A stretch of DNA of 64,000 bases from Conus ventricosus (GCA_018398815.1 CM031620.1:67759260-67823259), one strand, 5' to 3'. Shown: positions 47,956 through 59,207, counted from the stretch's first letter. The notes: a model not told the origin generated them from the letters alone. Translations and numbers: made by a program.

Positions 47956-49371
47956 AGACAGCGAAGGAGTTGTGAGACTCAACTTATAACAACTCTCAAT
48001 GATTTTAATAACTGTCTTAACAACAGGCAGCAAATAGATGCAATTTTATTAGACTTTTCTAAAGCCTTTGATAAGGTTGACCATGAGGGCCTGCTGCTTA
48101 AATTAGAACACATCGGCATTGCGGTTCTTTGCTAAAATGGGCTAGATCATTTCTCGTTGGGAGAACGCAGAAAGTTGTTGTGGAAGGGTCGTCATCCCAT
48201 TGTAAACCAGTCTTGTCAGGTGTACCACAGGGAACTGTTCTGGGGCCCTTGTTTTTCTTAATTTATATAAATGACATAAGTAGAAATCTCTCTCCTGGAA
48301 CTACTATAAGGCTTTTTGCAGATGACAGCTTAGTATATAGAACAATCAGAAGCAAGAATGATACACGCATTCTACAAGAAGATCTAAACGCTTTACAAGA
48401 GTGGGAAAGTACTTGGAAAATGGAATTTCATCCCCAAAAGTGCCAAGTGTTGCGTATATGTAACAAACGCTCACCAATTAGATCAGATTATTCTATCCAT
48501 AATACTATTCTTAAAGAAACTAATGCTGCAAAATATTTAGGCGTGATTATAGATAGTCGTCTCAAATGGAAAGAACATTACAATTTAGTATGTAAGAAAG
48601 CAAATAACATCTTAGCTTTCTTATACAGGAATATCAATGACTGCCCCCAAAAGGTTAAAGACGACTGCTACAAAACACTGGTTAGACCAGTACTGGAATA
48701 TGGTTGCTCAGTTTGGGATCCTTACCATCTAAAGGACATTGATAACCTCGAAAAGATTCAGAAGAGAGCAGCACGGTTTGTAACAGGGAACCACATCAGA
48801 GAAAAGGGAATACTAGGAAGAACATGAGGAAATTAGAATGGAAACCCTTAGAAGAGAGAAGAGCTTTTATCAAACTTAACATCTTCTTCAAAGGCAGAGC
48901 TAAAGTAATCGATATTCCAATGGAACAACTAGTATTGAATAAAAGTAGCACCAGGAGTGGCGCTCAATGTTATACCATACCTGCATCAAATATTGACAGC
49001 CACTTACATTCTTTTTATCCCAGTTCTGTACGGCTGTGGAACTCACTGCCGGGTGCCATCAAGATTGCCACAAGTGCAGTCTCATTTAGGGGACAAGTTG
49101 ATTCGACAGTTTTGAGATCTGCATATTGACGATTTTCTATTTTTACTTCCCCAGAAAATTTTACTTTTACCTGGGCTTGAATTTGGCCATTGCTTTTTAA
49201 CTTCTTGAATCGAGTCCGACCCCTTGTTGCCAAATTTGCTCCAGGGGCCAACAGTCTTGAGTTGCACTGTTTTATGTTTTATGTTATTTTATTTTACTTT
49301 TTAACATGCGCGCTGGTGACCTACTCGTTTTTGAGTGAACCAGTATTTTAGGAAGAAGAAGAAGAAGATAA
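47939..49371 (+). mobile_element. CR1/Jockey-like LINE fragment, family 2
   Basis: 5'-truncated inside RT (ILLDFSKAFDKVDHEG near 48040), complete at the 3' end with a (GAA)n tail at about 49355-49371. Two long frames, 48129-48827 and 48824-49129, overlap and together cover the RT C-terminal half: GVPQGTVLGPLFFLIYINDI, FADDSLVYR near 48317-48345, and RLWNSLPGAIK at the C-terminus. Only two or three frame breaks, so this is one of the younger copies. Confidence 0.82.
48129..48827 (+). CDS. LINE reverse transcriptase fragment (catalytic and thumb region)
   Basis: A 232-codon frame. The GVPQGTVLGP motif (residues 32-41) and the catalytic FADDSLVY (residues 63-70) are intact, followed by KYLGVIIDSRLKWKEH and TLVRPVLEYGCSVWDP, as in CR1/Jockey-type RTs. 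The frame lacks the fingers (they lie upstream in another frame) and shifts at the 3' end into 48824-49129. Without endonuclease it cannot mobilise itself. Confidence 0.78.
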   Translation: MLKWARSFLVGRTQKVVVEGSSSHCKPVLSGVPQGTVLGPLFFLIYINDISRNLSPGTTIRLFADDSLVYRTIRSKNDTRILQEDLNALQEWESTWKMEFHPQKCQVLRICNKRSPIRSDYSIHNTILKETNAAKYLGVIIDSRLKWKEHYNLVCKKANNILAFLYRNINDCPQKVKDDCYKTLVRPVLEYGCSVWDPYHLKDIDNLEKIQKRAARFVTGNHIREKGILGRT

Positions 49372-49564
49372 GGATGACCTTAATGGAGTAATTCTGGGAA
49401 AGGGTGACGGGTATAGAGGGTCGGTATAAAAAGATGTTCTGCTGCAACGGATGGAAGACGAGACTAAGTAGACCCTTGACTTCCAGCTCTAATGGCATGT
49501 CCTAGAAACCGACGTTATGTGTGACAGGCCTATTTTCATTGGATTAAACATATTCAAGTATTAC

Positions 49565-50590
49565 TTCAGGATCAGGATCAGGGGCGTTGTATCAAATACA
49601 ACTTAGCCTATTTAGGCTTTTTATGCCCCTTCTGTATGTATATATCTTCTTTTTTTTTGTTGACCGTTGGTCCAGTCCATAGGCTAGCTCAAACCTATTA
49701 TCCATCAAATTCATATCTAATTTTTGTTAAAAATTCATGTTTATCTATGAGGTTCTTAAAAACATTAATACTAGGTGCACGTTTGATGTTAAGTGTTCAT
49801 TCCAAAAATTGGTTAGTAAAAGTAAATTTTCTTAAATTAGTTCTGGAATATTGTTTAAATGTCTTATCTTCACTGTTCTTGTAACATTCTTCTGCGGAGT
49901 ACAAAAAGCATGCTTTATCAACATCATCAATTCCATTAAATATCTTGTATGCTTGAATCAAGTCTCCTCGTATTCTTCTGCCTTAAGTGTTGGAAGTTGC
50001 AGATATTTTAATCATTCCTGATATGAGTAATCTTTTATATTATGAATCATCTTGGTTGCTCTACATTATACCTGTTCTAGAGCTTCTGATTGTCTCTTTA
50101 GCATTGGATACCATACAGTGTTGCCATATTCAAGAACAGGTCTAACTAGTGTCTTTTCTATAAATGTAAAGGTTCTTTTTATTATTCCAATCATTCTGTT
50201 AGCCTTATTAATACTATTTACAATATGATTGTCAAATAGCAAATTTTTGTCAAAAGTCACACCTAGGTCTTTCTCTTCTTCACATTTAGTACTTTTATTT
50301 CCTTGCCCCAATTTTCATTATAACTCCTTTTGTGGGTTTTGTTTTAACCAATATGAAGTACTTTACATTTTTCTGCATTAAAATATAGGTTCCAAGTATC
50401 AGACCACTGTACTAATGTTTCAATATCCTTTTGTAATTCCTTATGCAATTTCGGAGAGGTTATACAGTTTTGTGTCATCTGCAAAGATTTTACATGTACT
50501 CTTTAATTCTACAGGGAGATCATTTATAAACACCGTAAATAATATTGGTCCCAAAAAACTGCCTTGTGGTATCCCACTAATAACATCAGC
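49565..50590 (-). mobile_element. CR1/Jockey-like LINE fragment, family 1 relative, opposite strand
   Basis: The minus-strand frame 50311-50066 reads EEEKDLGVTFDKNLLFDNHI and TLVRPVLEYGNTVWYP, closely related to the product of 46640-47911. Upstream, CKIFADDTKLYN is found near 50460-50495. The C-terminal INVFKNLIDKH segment lies near 49750, and the 3' end is a short CCTGAT repeat near 49565-49582. 5'-truncated and frame-broken. Confidence 0.75.
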
Positions 50591-50599
50591 ACTATGTTA

Positions 50600-51520
50600 C
50601 TAAGAAAAATGAATAGGCCTACTACTTGGCGAGCTGAAACTGTGAAAAAGAATGTCGCAAGGAACTATAATCTTAAGCTTACAGTGTGTTTAAGAATGCG
50701 TGTCAGCTTATTCCGGTTGTAAATATAGGCAACCACACTTAAGTAACAGTTATGTTCTAGGGTCAGTCATAGGAACTCTCTAAAAATGCAAACACAGTTG
50801 ACCCGAGTACACCCTTCAGGATATGCAGGTGGCGAACATTACGCCAGAACATTTCAGGAACGGCAGTTAAGGGCTTTGTGGCTGATAATGGAGAGAGCTG
50901 AGGCAAAGACAGGCCTCTGTCTGTGGTTCTCAGCGCGTTCGTGATCCAAAAGAGTGTCAAGGTTTGGCAGGCAACTCCAATTCTATTAACCTTCATCATG
51001 CCTCGTCATATATCCACTTTCTTTTCGGGGATCTCACAGACCCATGTCTTTTAAAGAAGCAATTCAACGACATGCCCCTATTCGAGTTTTGTGGGTCTCG
51101 CACACCCACGCATGTTACACAGGAGTAGAGGATGTTCCGGGATTTCTGTTGCACTACCCCCTTCCCTCCTAACTGGCAAAAAAATGGCATTTTTGTCTCA
51201 TTTTCCAAGGTACGCCCACTGTGGTAGGGCTCCCTAAGATAAGTCCCACAGGCCCCAATTTGGAACCTCCTCTCGCTCCCAACCCCCCAACCCACTCTGC
51301 CCCTTCTCCTTTCTCTCTCCATTTCATAAGTGACCCGGCCCTGAAGCGGCACCTTAGTAGAAAGAAACTCATGGAGAGCGTGGCAGCAGAGAGTCCTCGG
51401 AAGAGAAGCCCCCTTCAAGCAAGTGTTTCAGCCCTTATATCCTGACACTCTAGGGGGGTTGGGCCACACCCGGTTCATGACTCAGGATGTCCCTCTGCTA
51501 CCCCTTTTTCCCCCCCATCT
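50600..51520. other. Sequence without recognised gene; scattered short direct repeats
   Basis: The string ACATGCCCCTAT followed by TTTTGTGGGTC-like sequence appears near 51070-51098 and again (with TTTCGTGGGTC) near 51664-51692. ORFs on both strands have no domain. Possibly part of a larger unrecognised repeat. Confidence 0.45.
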
Positions 51521-51529
51521 TTGGGATGA

Positions 51530-51625
51530 GCCATGGCTGGGATTCGAACCCATGACCCTCTGGACATGCTCATTTTCCACTTAATGACTCGCACTCTAAC
51601 CACTGAGCCACAGGGACACCTGATA
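51530..51625 (-). mobile_element. tRNA-derived SINE head / tRNA pseudogene
   Basis: The minus strand has an A box in GTGGCTCAGTGGTTAGAG (near 51596-51613) and a B box GGGTTCGAATCCC (near 51538-51550). The segment between them is too long and does not fold into a normal anticodon arm and variable loop, so it is not a functional tRNA. Confidence 0.65.
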
Positions 51626-51751
51626 TCTGTAGGAAGGTTAAGCCTTATGAAGTTAACTGACAACATGCCCCTATCCACATTTCGTGGGTCGCATAGAACA
51701 AAACTCATTCTTGAGCTAGCTCAACCTTGTGCTCTTGTTTCAGTACACATC

Positions 51752-51763
51752 GTGAGCACTTTA
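51752..51763. repeat. Target-site duplication, low side of the 151-bp element
   Basis: GTGAGCACTTTA, identical to 51915-51926. Confidence 0.9.
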
Positions 51764-51914
51764 CAAATCTTAAATAAATGTTAGCGAACCGCCCAGAAAA
51801 CGTGGACAAACGAGTCACAAGACAAAACACAACGCGTTTCGACCTCTTAGGTCTTCCTCAGGTGAGACATAAACGAATAAAACAACGAAAATTCACTTAG
51901 CTTTGATCGCTTCA
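51764..51914 (-). mobile_element. 151-bp solo Penelope terminal repeat carrying a hammerhead motif
   Basis: It matches the terminal repeats of the Penelope-like element (34120-34280, 37845-37998) along its full length and has no coding interior. Perfect 12-bp duplications flank it, so it inserted as this short unit rather than being left behind by a deletion. Drawn on the minus strand because the hammerhead core reads there. Confidence 0.85.
51828..51864 (-). ncRNA. Hammerhead-ribozyme-like motif in the 151-bp element
   Basis: Minus strand: CAC, CTGAGGA, (A), GACCT-AAG-AGGTC, GAAAC, GC, GTT, GTG. Both conserved core strings are intact, stem II is a perfect 5-bp pairing, CAC/GTG can form stem I, and stem III would be only 2 bp (AC/GT) before a GUU cleavage site. 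Such short stem III forms are known from Penelope-type and animal retrozyme hammerheads. The extra A before stem II is a deviation. Confidence 0.65.
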
Positions 51915-51926
51915 GTGAGCACTTTA
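51915..51926. repeat. Target-site duplication, high side of the 151-bp element
   Basis: GTGAGCACTTTA, identical to 51752-51763. Confidence 0.9.
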
Positions 51927-52600
51927 GTTTATATTTCTGGTTTACTGCCAATGTCCATACACATTGTAGCCATTCTGCTTTATATTTCTGGTTTATTGCC
52001 AATCTCTGTACACATTGTGACCATTTTACTTTACATTTTTGGTTTATTGCAAATCTTTTTTCGAATGATCTCGGTTCATGCTGATTACTTTCCCTTGACA
52101 AATCATCTTTTTTCTTTAAAAACTATTCTTTCATTACTTGTAAATGAACTGAACAATTAACATGAACAGTTTGAAATGTACCCTTGCCAATAGGGTGTAC
52201 CGCAAAATCTATTGTTTTCCTTTACGTGCGTCATTAGTGTTAAACGAAGTTATTTCAAGGGAACGCACACACACACACACACACACGTAGCAAGCGTAGC
52301 AAGTAAATATTTTCAGTTTCATGAAACAAGCGAGCTGCGTCATCAGATAGTGACATCATCACCGAATCATCATCTATGCCAGCCTCCAGTTGAAAAACAA
52401 ACAAACGAAAGTACATGATGAAGAATCTTTCAAAATATCTCGGCTGAGGAAATCAGCCAGGCCAGAAATACAAGACGGCAACTGGATGTGCAGAAATTGT
52501 GTAGCAGCCGATACGAAGTCAGAGATCACAATCTCAACAAATTGTCAACATTCAGCATTTTGAAGTTTTGGTTGCTTTTTATTCGTTAACAATTCTCCGC
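51927..52600. other. No gene; degenerate repeat and short CA tract
   Basis: From about 51905 to 52055 three imperfect 57-bp units share TTTATATTTCTGGTTTA.TGCCAAT and ACACATTGT. A CA tract sits at 52265-52287. Confidence 0.6.
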
Positions 52601-52616
52601 AATTTTTTTTTTTAAT

Positions 52617-52618
<2 letters not shown>

Positions 52619-52655
<37 letters not shown>

Positions 52656-52680
52656 GTGGGGGGGGGGGGGTGGTGGGGGG
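52619..52680. repeat. Poly-G tract with few interruptions (about 60)
   Basis: Runs of 35 or more G broken by AGT and T. Potential quadruplex; exact length is doubtful in any assembly. Confidence 0.95.
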
Positions 52681-53039
52681 GCTGTAAGTTGCCCAGTCCA
52701 TGAAAACAACAGTACATCTAGGTTAACGTCCATAACCACCTCAGTAATAAGGCAGACGTAAATAATTCCCCAGAAAAACGGGGAAAAAGGGGATGGGAAG
52801 GGTGGGTGTGCGAGAAGTAGGACTTAACTGAAACCACCAGAAGAAAAACATGTTGAGACAGGCAATTTCATTTCATCCCCACACCCTGCCTCAGACAGTA
52901 CGACAGAGGGGATGAATATCTGTTAAGAGTGAGGGTATAGAGGCCTGTCTAACAGAAGAGGAAAACCATCAGAACAACTGGTTAAAAATAGACAGTGAAT
53001 TCCCTCCCCCCCACCCCCATCTTCCCCAGGATGCCAGCG

Positions 53040-53262
53040 TCATCAGAACTCAATGTCTGACGGCCATGGGCTGGGCGCCCTGTAACTGAACTAACCAGGT
53101 CCGAAGAGGGACAGATAAATAGTGTGATTAACGTCCTGTCGCCCAAAGACCCTTAGGACAAAATGGGCACTTAAAGTGACAGATTTTGGATAAGGTGCCA
53201 TCAGGATTCGAAACTGGATCGTCTGATTACGAAATGAGTGTTATACTATTGGATTATTTGCT
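53040..53262 (-). mobile_element. tRNA-like SINE
   Basis: The minus strand has a tRNA-like head (AATAGTATAACACTCATTTC, then GATCCAGTTTCGAATCC as B box near 53207-53223) followed by a body with GTCACTTTAAGTGCCCATTT and GGCGACAGGACGTTAATCA. It shares its head with the minisatellite at 57272-57835 and with 55755-55840. Boundaries are approximate. Confidence 0.55.
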
Positions 53263-54880
53263 TGTGAAAAGACTGCTTTATCATTGTAACGAAATGCTTG
53301 GCAAACCCATTCAATCAGTCCCCACTCACACCCCAAACCGAAGAATAGATTTCAAATCTATGCCCACTCTCCCCTCTCGAACCCCCCCCCCCCCCCCCCC
53401 CCCTTTCTCCCTTTCTCTCTCTTAGAACGGCGTGAGCCACCCGCTAAACACAATCTGTTACAAGAGAAAGTTTACGTCACGGGAGCGTGTGACGCGTTTC
53501 GTTATTCCCGTCCACCTCCCTTCCCCTTTCAACCCTCACTCGCTCCCAAAAGGGTGCATGACGCTGCAGGAAAATTTACATTGCATTGTAACAATTGCCA
53601 GCCTCACCCCCCTCCCTTCCCTACCTCTATCTTCCCCCCCCTCCCCCCCCCCCCCCCCCCCCTATCCCTTGACACAAAGGCATGTTGCTGCTCTCTCCAC
53701 CCCCCTTCCCCGAGCCACGTGTGGCCTCACTTCCCACAAAGAGTAACCGGCAAACCACCCTCCTTCTCCAACCCCCCAACCCCCCCCCCCCCCCCCCCTT
53801 TCATATCCACTGTCCGCGTGCTGCAGACCCCTAGTAAATGATGTCACTGTGTTTACCCGTGACAGTCTCAACATGCTCTATACGGCCGCATAAATTTACC
53901 GCCGTGGATCTCAGCGCAAAGGCACCGGCGAAGTTCTAACACTTTCCGAGGTGAATGATGGTGGAGTAGATCCCTCCCCCTCTCACTCTCGGTGTTTGAC
54001 TGACACCTTGTCAGCCAGATCAGAAACCTGATTTGGCAGTTTAGAATGTATAGCAGACACATAGAGTTGCAACTTCACTGACCCCTCAAGACTGCCTGTA
54101 GATCAGACCAGTGAAAGACAAAGGGACGACCAGAGAGAAGGCCTGATAACCTCCTACTTCTTGATCCCAAGTCTAAATCACTGATTCATCCCTGGAAAAG
54201 CAAGCTGAAACTATGTTTTACATTTCGAATCTATGCATTGATTTTATGTATGTCATGTGGGTTAACATTGTAACTTTGTACAAATACTTGGTGACATTTA
54301 TCGAACTGATGAATGATTATTCTGTATAGTGGTTTGCTTGCCATCATATGGCAAAAGCTCTCTCCATGTGGTTATGATTCTTTAACAATCTGACCACTAT
54401 TCTTTGTGTTCAACTTGACTTTTGCCAGTAGGCAATTCCATCTGTTAAAATGATTACTGAATGATAAATTTAGATCAGAAAAAAAACAGTATGCCTGTAC
54501 TAGGGAAAACTGCTAAGCTGATTTATAAATACTGGTGATTGTTGGAATGCTTTGTAGTGTATGACTTGAAGCCTACACCACATGTGTACTTGGACTAAGT
54601 GTAGCCCAAGTTAATGTGATTTAATTCCTAAGCAAAACTGGAGAGTTATTTGACTGAAACTGTGTAGCATTGTATTACTGTCTCCTGCTCTTTTGTAAGC
54701 TTTACTCAACTTTTAAACAAAAGTGGAGATTGATAGTTATAGTAGAAACTCTAAAATAAGAGTAAACCTTTGCTGGCTGAGTTCTCACACCTCTTCTGAA
54801 AGATAAGAGGGTAAATGTGTGAACTTGACAAACCAGCCACTCAGCTACTCACCTACAAAGTTCTCTTTATCGGAGAACTG
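53263..54880. other. No gene; poly-C tracts then unique sequence
   Basis: Long C runs at about 53386-53404, 53643-53662 and 53780-53798 within C/T-rich DNA, then unremarkable AT-rich sequence. Confidence 0.6.
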
Positions 54881-54884
54881 GGAC

Positions 54885-54993
54885 CGTGGTTATGCTACAA
54901 ACTGTGGCTAAACCATACTCTGTGGCTACGCCAGAAACCGGGGTTATGCCAGACACCATGGCTACACTTAAAACTGGGGCTATGCTACAACCA
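54885..54993. repeat. 18-bp imperfect tandem repeat, six units
   Basis: Units begin GTGGTTATG, GTGGCTAAA, GTGGCTACG, GGGGTTATG, ATGGCTACA and GGGGCTATG. Being a multiple of three it keeps ORFs open in more than one frame, but none has a recognisable product. Confidence 0.8.
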
Positions 54994-55750
54994 CAGGGCA
55001 AGACCAGTCGTGAAGACACACCTCAGCCCAGCACTACAATAACAGGCCTACACAGAAGGATCAGTCATCAGCCACAGGAGAGATCGACTACCTTCTCTGA
55101 TACAAGATAAGGCTATTCATCCCCCTGGACTCAAATCCGTCAGACCCTTACCCTCACTTTATGATGAAACAGAGAGAATCTGTCTATGAGTACCACTTTG
55201 GCTACTGCACTGGGTGTACGCAAGTGAAGTGGATGTGTAATAAAAGTACGCATACAGAGTAACGTAGACAGGCCCACTGCATTCCAACTTAAGCAGCTGC
55301 AAGGAGTGTAAACAAGTAAAGTAGGAGTGAGGAAGGGCCCTTCATTGTTGTGGTTCAATGAGAACTAAAATTAAACCTATAGAACAGACATGTATATACT
55401 TACCTATGTGTAAGCAAGTAAAGTTGATGTGTGAAATTGCACTTAACTTGTGTCAGTTCTCTGTTGTTCAATCAATGTTGAATGTTTGAACTTCTCTCTT
55501 CAATTCTGTCTCTCGGAGCTGCAAGTACTTTTAAGAGTACAGGCCTAAGGAAACTTATCTCAGAGCCACTATAAAGTATTTTAACAGTACCCGGAACAAA
55601 TATAAATTTCTTTCGATGACTAGTACCGGAAAGTTGCTCCTTCCACCATTAGTAAGAGAGAGGGTGGAGGTGAAATGTTAAGATAATTCTCATAGAGAAA
55701 TTATTCCCAAGTCCTTCCTCTAGAGGACCCACCTACCACCCATTCATATC
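54994..55750. other. Unique sequence, no gene recognised
   Basis: Nothing beyond short ORFs. GCAAGTAAAGT.GATGTG-like strings recur near 55210 and 55415. Confidence 0.55.
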
Positions 55751-55754
55751 TCGT

Positions 55755-56280
55755 CACAATCATCGGATCGTCTCATTGCGAAAAAAAAAGGGCTATGTCA
55801 CTGGATTATGTGATTACGAAAACTCATTGGCCCCTTGAAAATCATATCCAGAGTGCCTAGCAGCACTTAAAGTGCCAAGACTGGAACACTGCAGAAATAG
55901 AGGCGACATGATTGACACTTTTAAGTTTGTACAGGGCTTATATGACACGGACAGCTCAACCAAGGTGGAGATACTAGAGGGAACTCTCTAAAACTAGAGA
56001 AAAGACATTGCAGACTGAACATGCATTCCAACATCTTCGCGCAGCAAGTGGTGTCCACATGGAACAGTCTTCCAGATAATGTGGTGACGGCCCTGAGCAT
56101 TAGTGCTTTCAAAAGAAGACTGGATACCCATTGGGAAAGTCTGCCAAGCAATTTGACCCCAGCTCTTACAACTAGACTGCTTTTGCCATGCCACGCACGC
56201 AAGTCTAGTTTTGAACAGGAGTGGTGAACAGGCCTTGTTAAAAGGCCTCAAACACCCAATATATCAAGTATCAAGTAAGT
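55755..56280 (+). mobile_element. LINE 3' fragment behind a tRNA-like piece
   Basis: From about 55865 the plus strand reads RNRGDMIDTFKFVQGLYDT, and 56021-56227 reads QVVSTWNSLPDNVVTALSIS and KRRLDTHWESLPSN, the conserved C-terminal tail of CR1-type LINE ORF2. The upstream GGATCGTCTCATTGCGAAAA piece (55763-55785) is the tRNA-like motif found in the 57.3-kb array. Short remnant with shifts near 55985. Confidence 0.65.
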
Positions 56281-56525
56281 ATCAAGAAAAAAGTGCTATT
56301 CCATTGGATCGTCTGAATGACTTCAGACTTCAGACTTTTATTATATCCTCATATGCACAAGGAAAATGCTTTTGCAGGCACGTAAAACACAAACAATTCA
56401 ACATTAATTAATCAATCTGTGGATAAAACAGGCCTCTAAAACAAAATCATAGACACCTTTTCCAATGTGGTTTATGTACATGTATAAAATTAGACATTTA
56501 TACCAATACAAATCCATACCCAAAC

Positions 56526-56529
<4 letters not shown>

Positions 56530-56565
<36 letters not shown>

Positions 56566-56600
56566 CCAACGTGTATGTGCACTGCGCGCCCAAACCCACA

Positions 56601-56668
<68 letters not shown>
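56530..56668. repeat. (CA)n and (CT)n microsatellites
   Basis: CA at about 56530-56563, CT at about 56601-56664. Confidence 0.97.
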
Positions 56669-56759
56669 TATCCCCTCCAAACCCCACCAACCTCCACCCA
56701 ACCCCCGCCCTCCCTCCCATTAACCCCTCTCAACCACTCTCTCAATCCTGCTGTCATTA

Positions 56760-57115
56760 AATATGTACATAGGGGTAAAATGAACTACTATATATGAATG
56801 ACTGGAAAACTGAGATGATGAAACAGAGAAGATGGTAATAGAGAAGAGAGGGACAGACAGAGACAAGCCAAAAGGGGAAAGAAGAGAGCATGTGAGTTAG
56901 AGACAGACATAGCGAAGATGAGAAAGAGAGAGACTCTGAGAGCGACAGATAGTCAGGCAGGGAGAGACAGGCACCAGAGAGAGAGAGAGACAGAGAGAGA
57001 AGGGGAGGGGAAGAAGAGAGGGAGAGAGAGAGAGACAGACGGACAGCTAAAACATGGACAAAATCGTCTAAAATGTAAACCATTTAAGACCCTAAAACAC
57101 ACTTAACTTCTTACA
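56760..57115. other. Purine-rich low-complexity sequence, no gene
   Basis: GAGA-rich on the plus strand; ORFs are compositional. Confidence 0.7.
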
Positions 57116-57120
57116 CACCT

Positions 57121-57184
57121 CCCCCCCCCCCCCCCCCCCAACCTCTCCCCCACCATCTGCTGGCACACACACACACACCACACA

Positions 57185-57215
<31 letters not shown>

Positions 57216-57224
57216 GCGCGCGCA
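57121..57224. repeat. Poly-C, (CA)n and (CG)n tracts
   Basis: C19 at 57121-57139, CA at about 57165-57200, and an alternating CG run at about 57201-57222, a strong Z-DNA candidate. Confidence 0.93.
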
Positions 57225-57271
57225 CGCATACTGACACAATTATAATCATCATCAAAAAAAGAATGCTAATC

Positions 57272-57835
57272 ATTGGATCGTCTGATTGCGAAAAGAGTGC
57301 TATACCATTGGATCTTCCAACTGCGAAAAGGTTGCTACACCATCGGATCGTCTTACTGCGAAAAAGTGCTGTGCGATATGGTCTTTTGATTGCCAAAAAA
57401 GTGCTGTGCGACATGGTCTTTTGATTGCCAAAAAAGTGCTGTGCGATATGGTCTTTTGATTGCCCAAAAAAGTGCTGTGCGATATGGTCTTTTGATTGCC
57501 AAAAAAGTGCTGTGCGATATGGTCTTTTGATTGCCAAAAAAGTGCTCAGCGATATGGTCTTTTGATCGCCAAAAAAAGTGCTGTGCGATATGGTGTTTTG
57601 ATTGCCAAAAAAGTGCTCTGCGATATGGTCTTTTGATTGCCAAAAAAGTGCTCTATCATTGGATCGTCTGATTATGAAAAGAGTGCTATACCATTGGATT
57701 TTCTGATTGTGAGAAGAGTGCTATACCATTAGCCATCTGAATGCGAAAAGAGAGCCCTTCCATTGGATCGCCTGTCTGCGGAAAGCGCGTTCTACCACTG
57801 GATCATCTGATTGCGTTTAAGAGTGCTAGACCACT
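57272..57835. repeat. 35-bp minisatellite derived from a tRNA-like segment, about 16 copies
   Basis: The edge units read TTGGATCGTCTGATTGCGAA and then AAGAGTGCTATACCA. On the minus strand this is GGTATAGCACTCTTTTCGCA then ATCAGACGATCC, like the D-arm to anticodon-arm part of a tRNA. The central units (57360-57640) are homogenised to GATATGGTCTTTTGATTGCC plus an A run. The repeated peptide seen on the minus strand (KDHIAQHFF) is a by-product. Confidence 0.9.
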
Positions 57836-57926
57836 GATCTATATAACTTCAAACACAATTTGACCTTTCCCTTTCATGTGGACGACTTTGTCCTTCGAAT
57901 TATGCTATTGCTCTTGCTGAATCGAT

Positions 57927-58440
<514 letters not shown>

Positions 58441-58519
58441 ACGCAGACAAAGGCTACTACGACCAGGCAGTAGGCCAACCTCGGCGAACAGTGGACAAGA
58501 TGGAGTTGGCTTTCGTGCT

Positions 58520-59207
58520 TATGATAGAGGGTGCACCAACTACCTGAACAGTTCTCTCGGTCAGAATTGTGATTAAGGGTACACCAGCTACCTGAACAGT
58601 TCTCTGGGCAAAAAAAAAAAATGTGATCAAGGATACACCAACTAATAGAACTGTTCTCTCGGCAAAAATTGTGATAAAGGGTACACCAACGAACTGAACA
58701 GCTCTCTCGGCCAAAATTGTGATTACCTGCGCAAACGAACGGAACTCTGACAATGGCCAGTACAGGGAAAACGAGGCGAGTTCTCTCGGTCAGAATTGTG
58801 ATTAAGGGTACACCAGCTACCTGAACAGTTCTCTGGGCAAAAAAAAAAATGTGATCAAGGATACACCAACTAATAGAACTGTTCTCTCGGCAAAAATTGT
58901 GATAAAGGGTACACCAACGAACTGAACAGCTCTCTCGGCCAAAATTGTGATTACCTGCGAGGTAAACGAGGCGAGTTCTCTCGGTCAGAATTGTGATTAA
59001 GGGTACACCAGCTACCTGAACAGTTCTCTGGGCAAAAAAAAAAAAATGTGATCAAGGATAACCAACTAATAGAACTGTTCTCTCGGCAAAAATTGTGATA
59101 AAGGGTACACCAACGAACTGAACAGCTCTCTCGGCCAAAATTGTGATTACCTGCGCAAACGAACGGAACTCTGACAATGGCCAGTACAGGGAAAACGAGG
59201 CGAGATA
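58520..59207. repeat. Higher-order tandem repeat: three ~230-bp units, each of about four ~58-bp subunits
   Basis: TTCTCTCGGTCAGAATTGTG marks unit starts at about 58551, 58781 and 58975. The middle unit is about 36 bp shorter because one segment is missing. Each subunit contains (G)TTCTCTCGG(C)..AAAATTGTGAT and GGTACACCA. Minus-strand ORFs here encode a 20-residue periodic peptide that I regard as incidental. Confidence 0.88.

Noticed and set aside
51530..51625. Functional tRNA gene
   Set aside because: A and B boxes are present, but the anticodon region cannot fold normally, so a SINE head or pseudogene is more likely.
54815..55042. Short protein with six-residue repeats
   Set aside because: The 18-bp tandem repeat keeps more than one frame open; no homology or start signal favours either.
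57103..57643. Minus-strand protein with repeated KDHIAQHFF peptides
   Set aside because: It is produced by the 35-bp minisatellite; unit length is not a multiple of three, so the frame is kept only over part of the array, and there are no other coding signs.
58457..58753. Minus-strand ORF with a 20-residue periodicity
   Set aside because: Explained by the 58-bp tandem repeat with frequent homopolymer breaks; no start context or domain.
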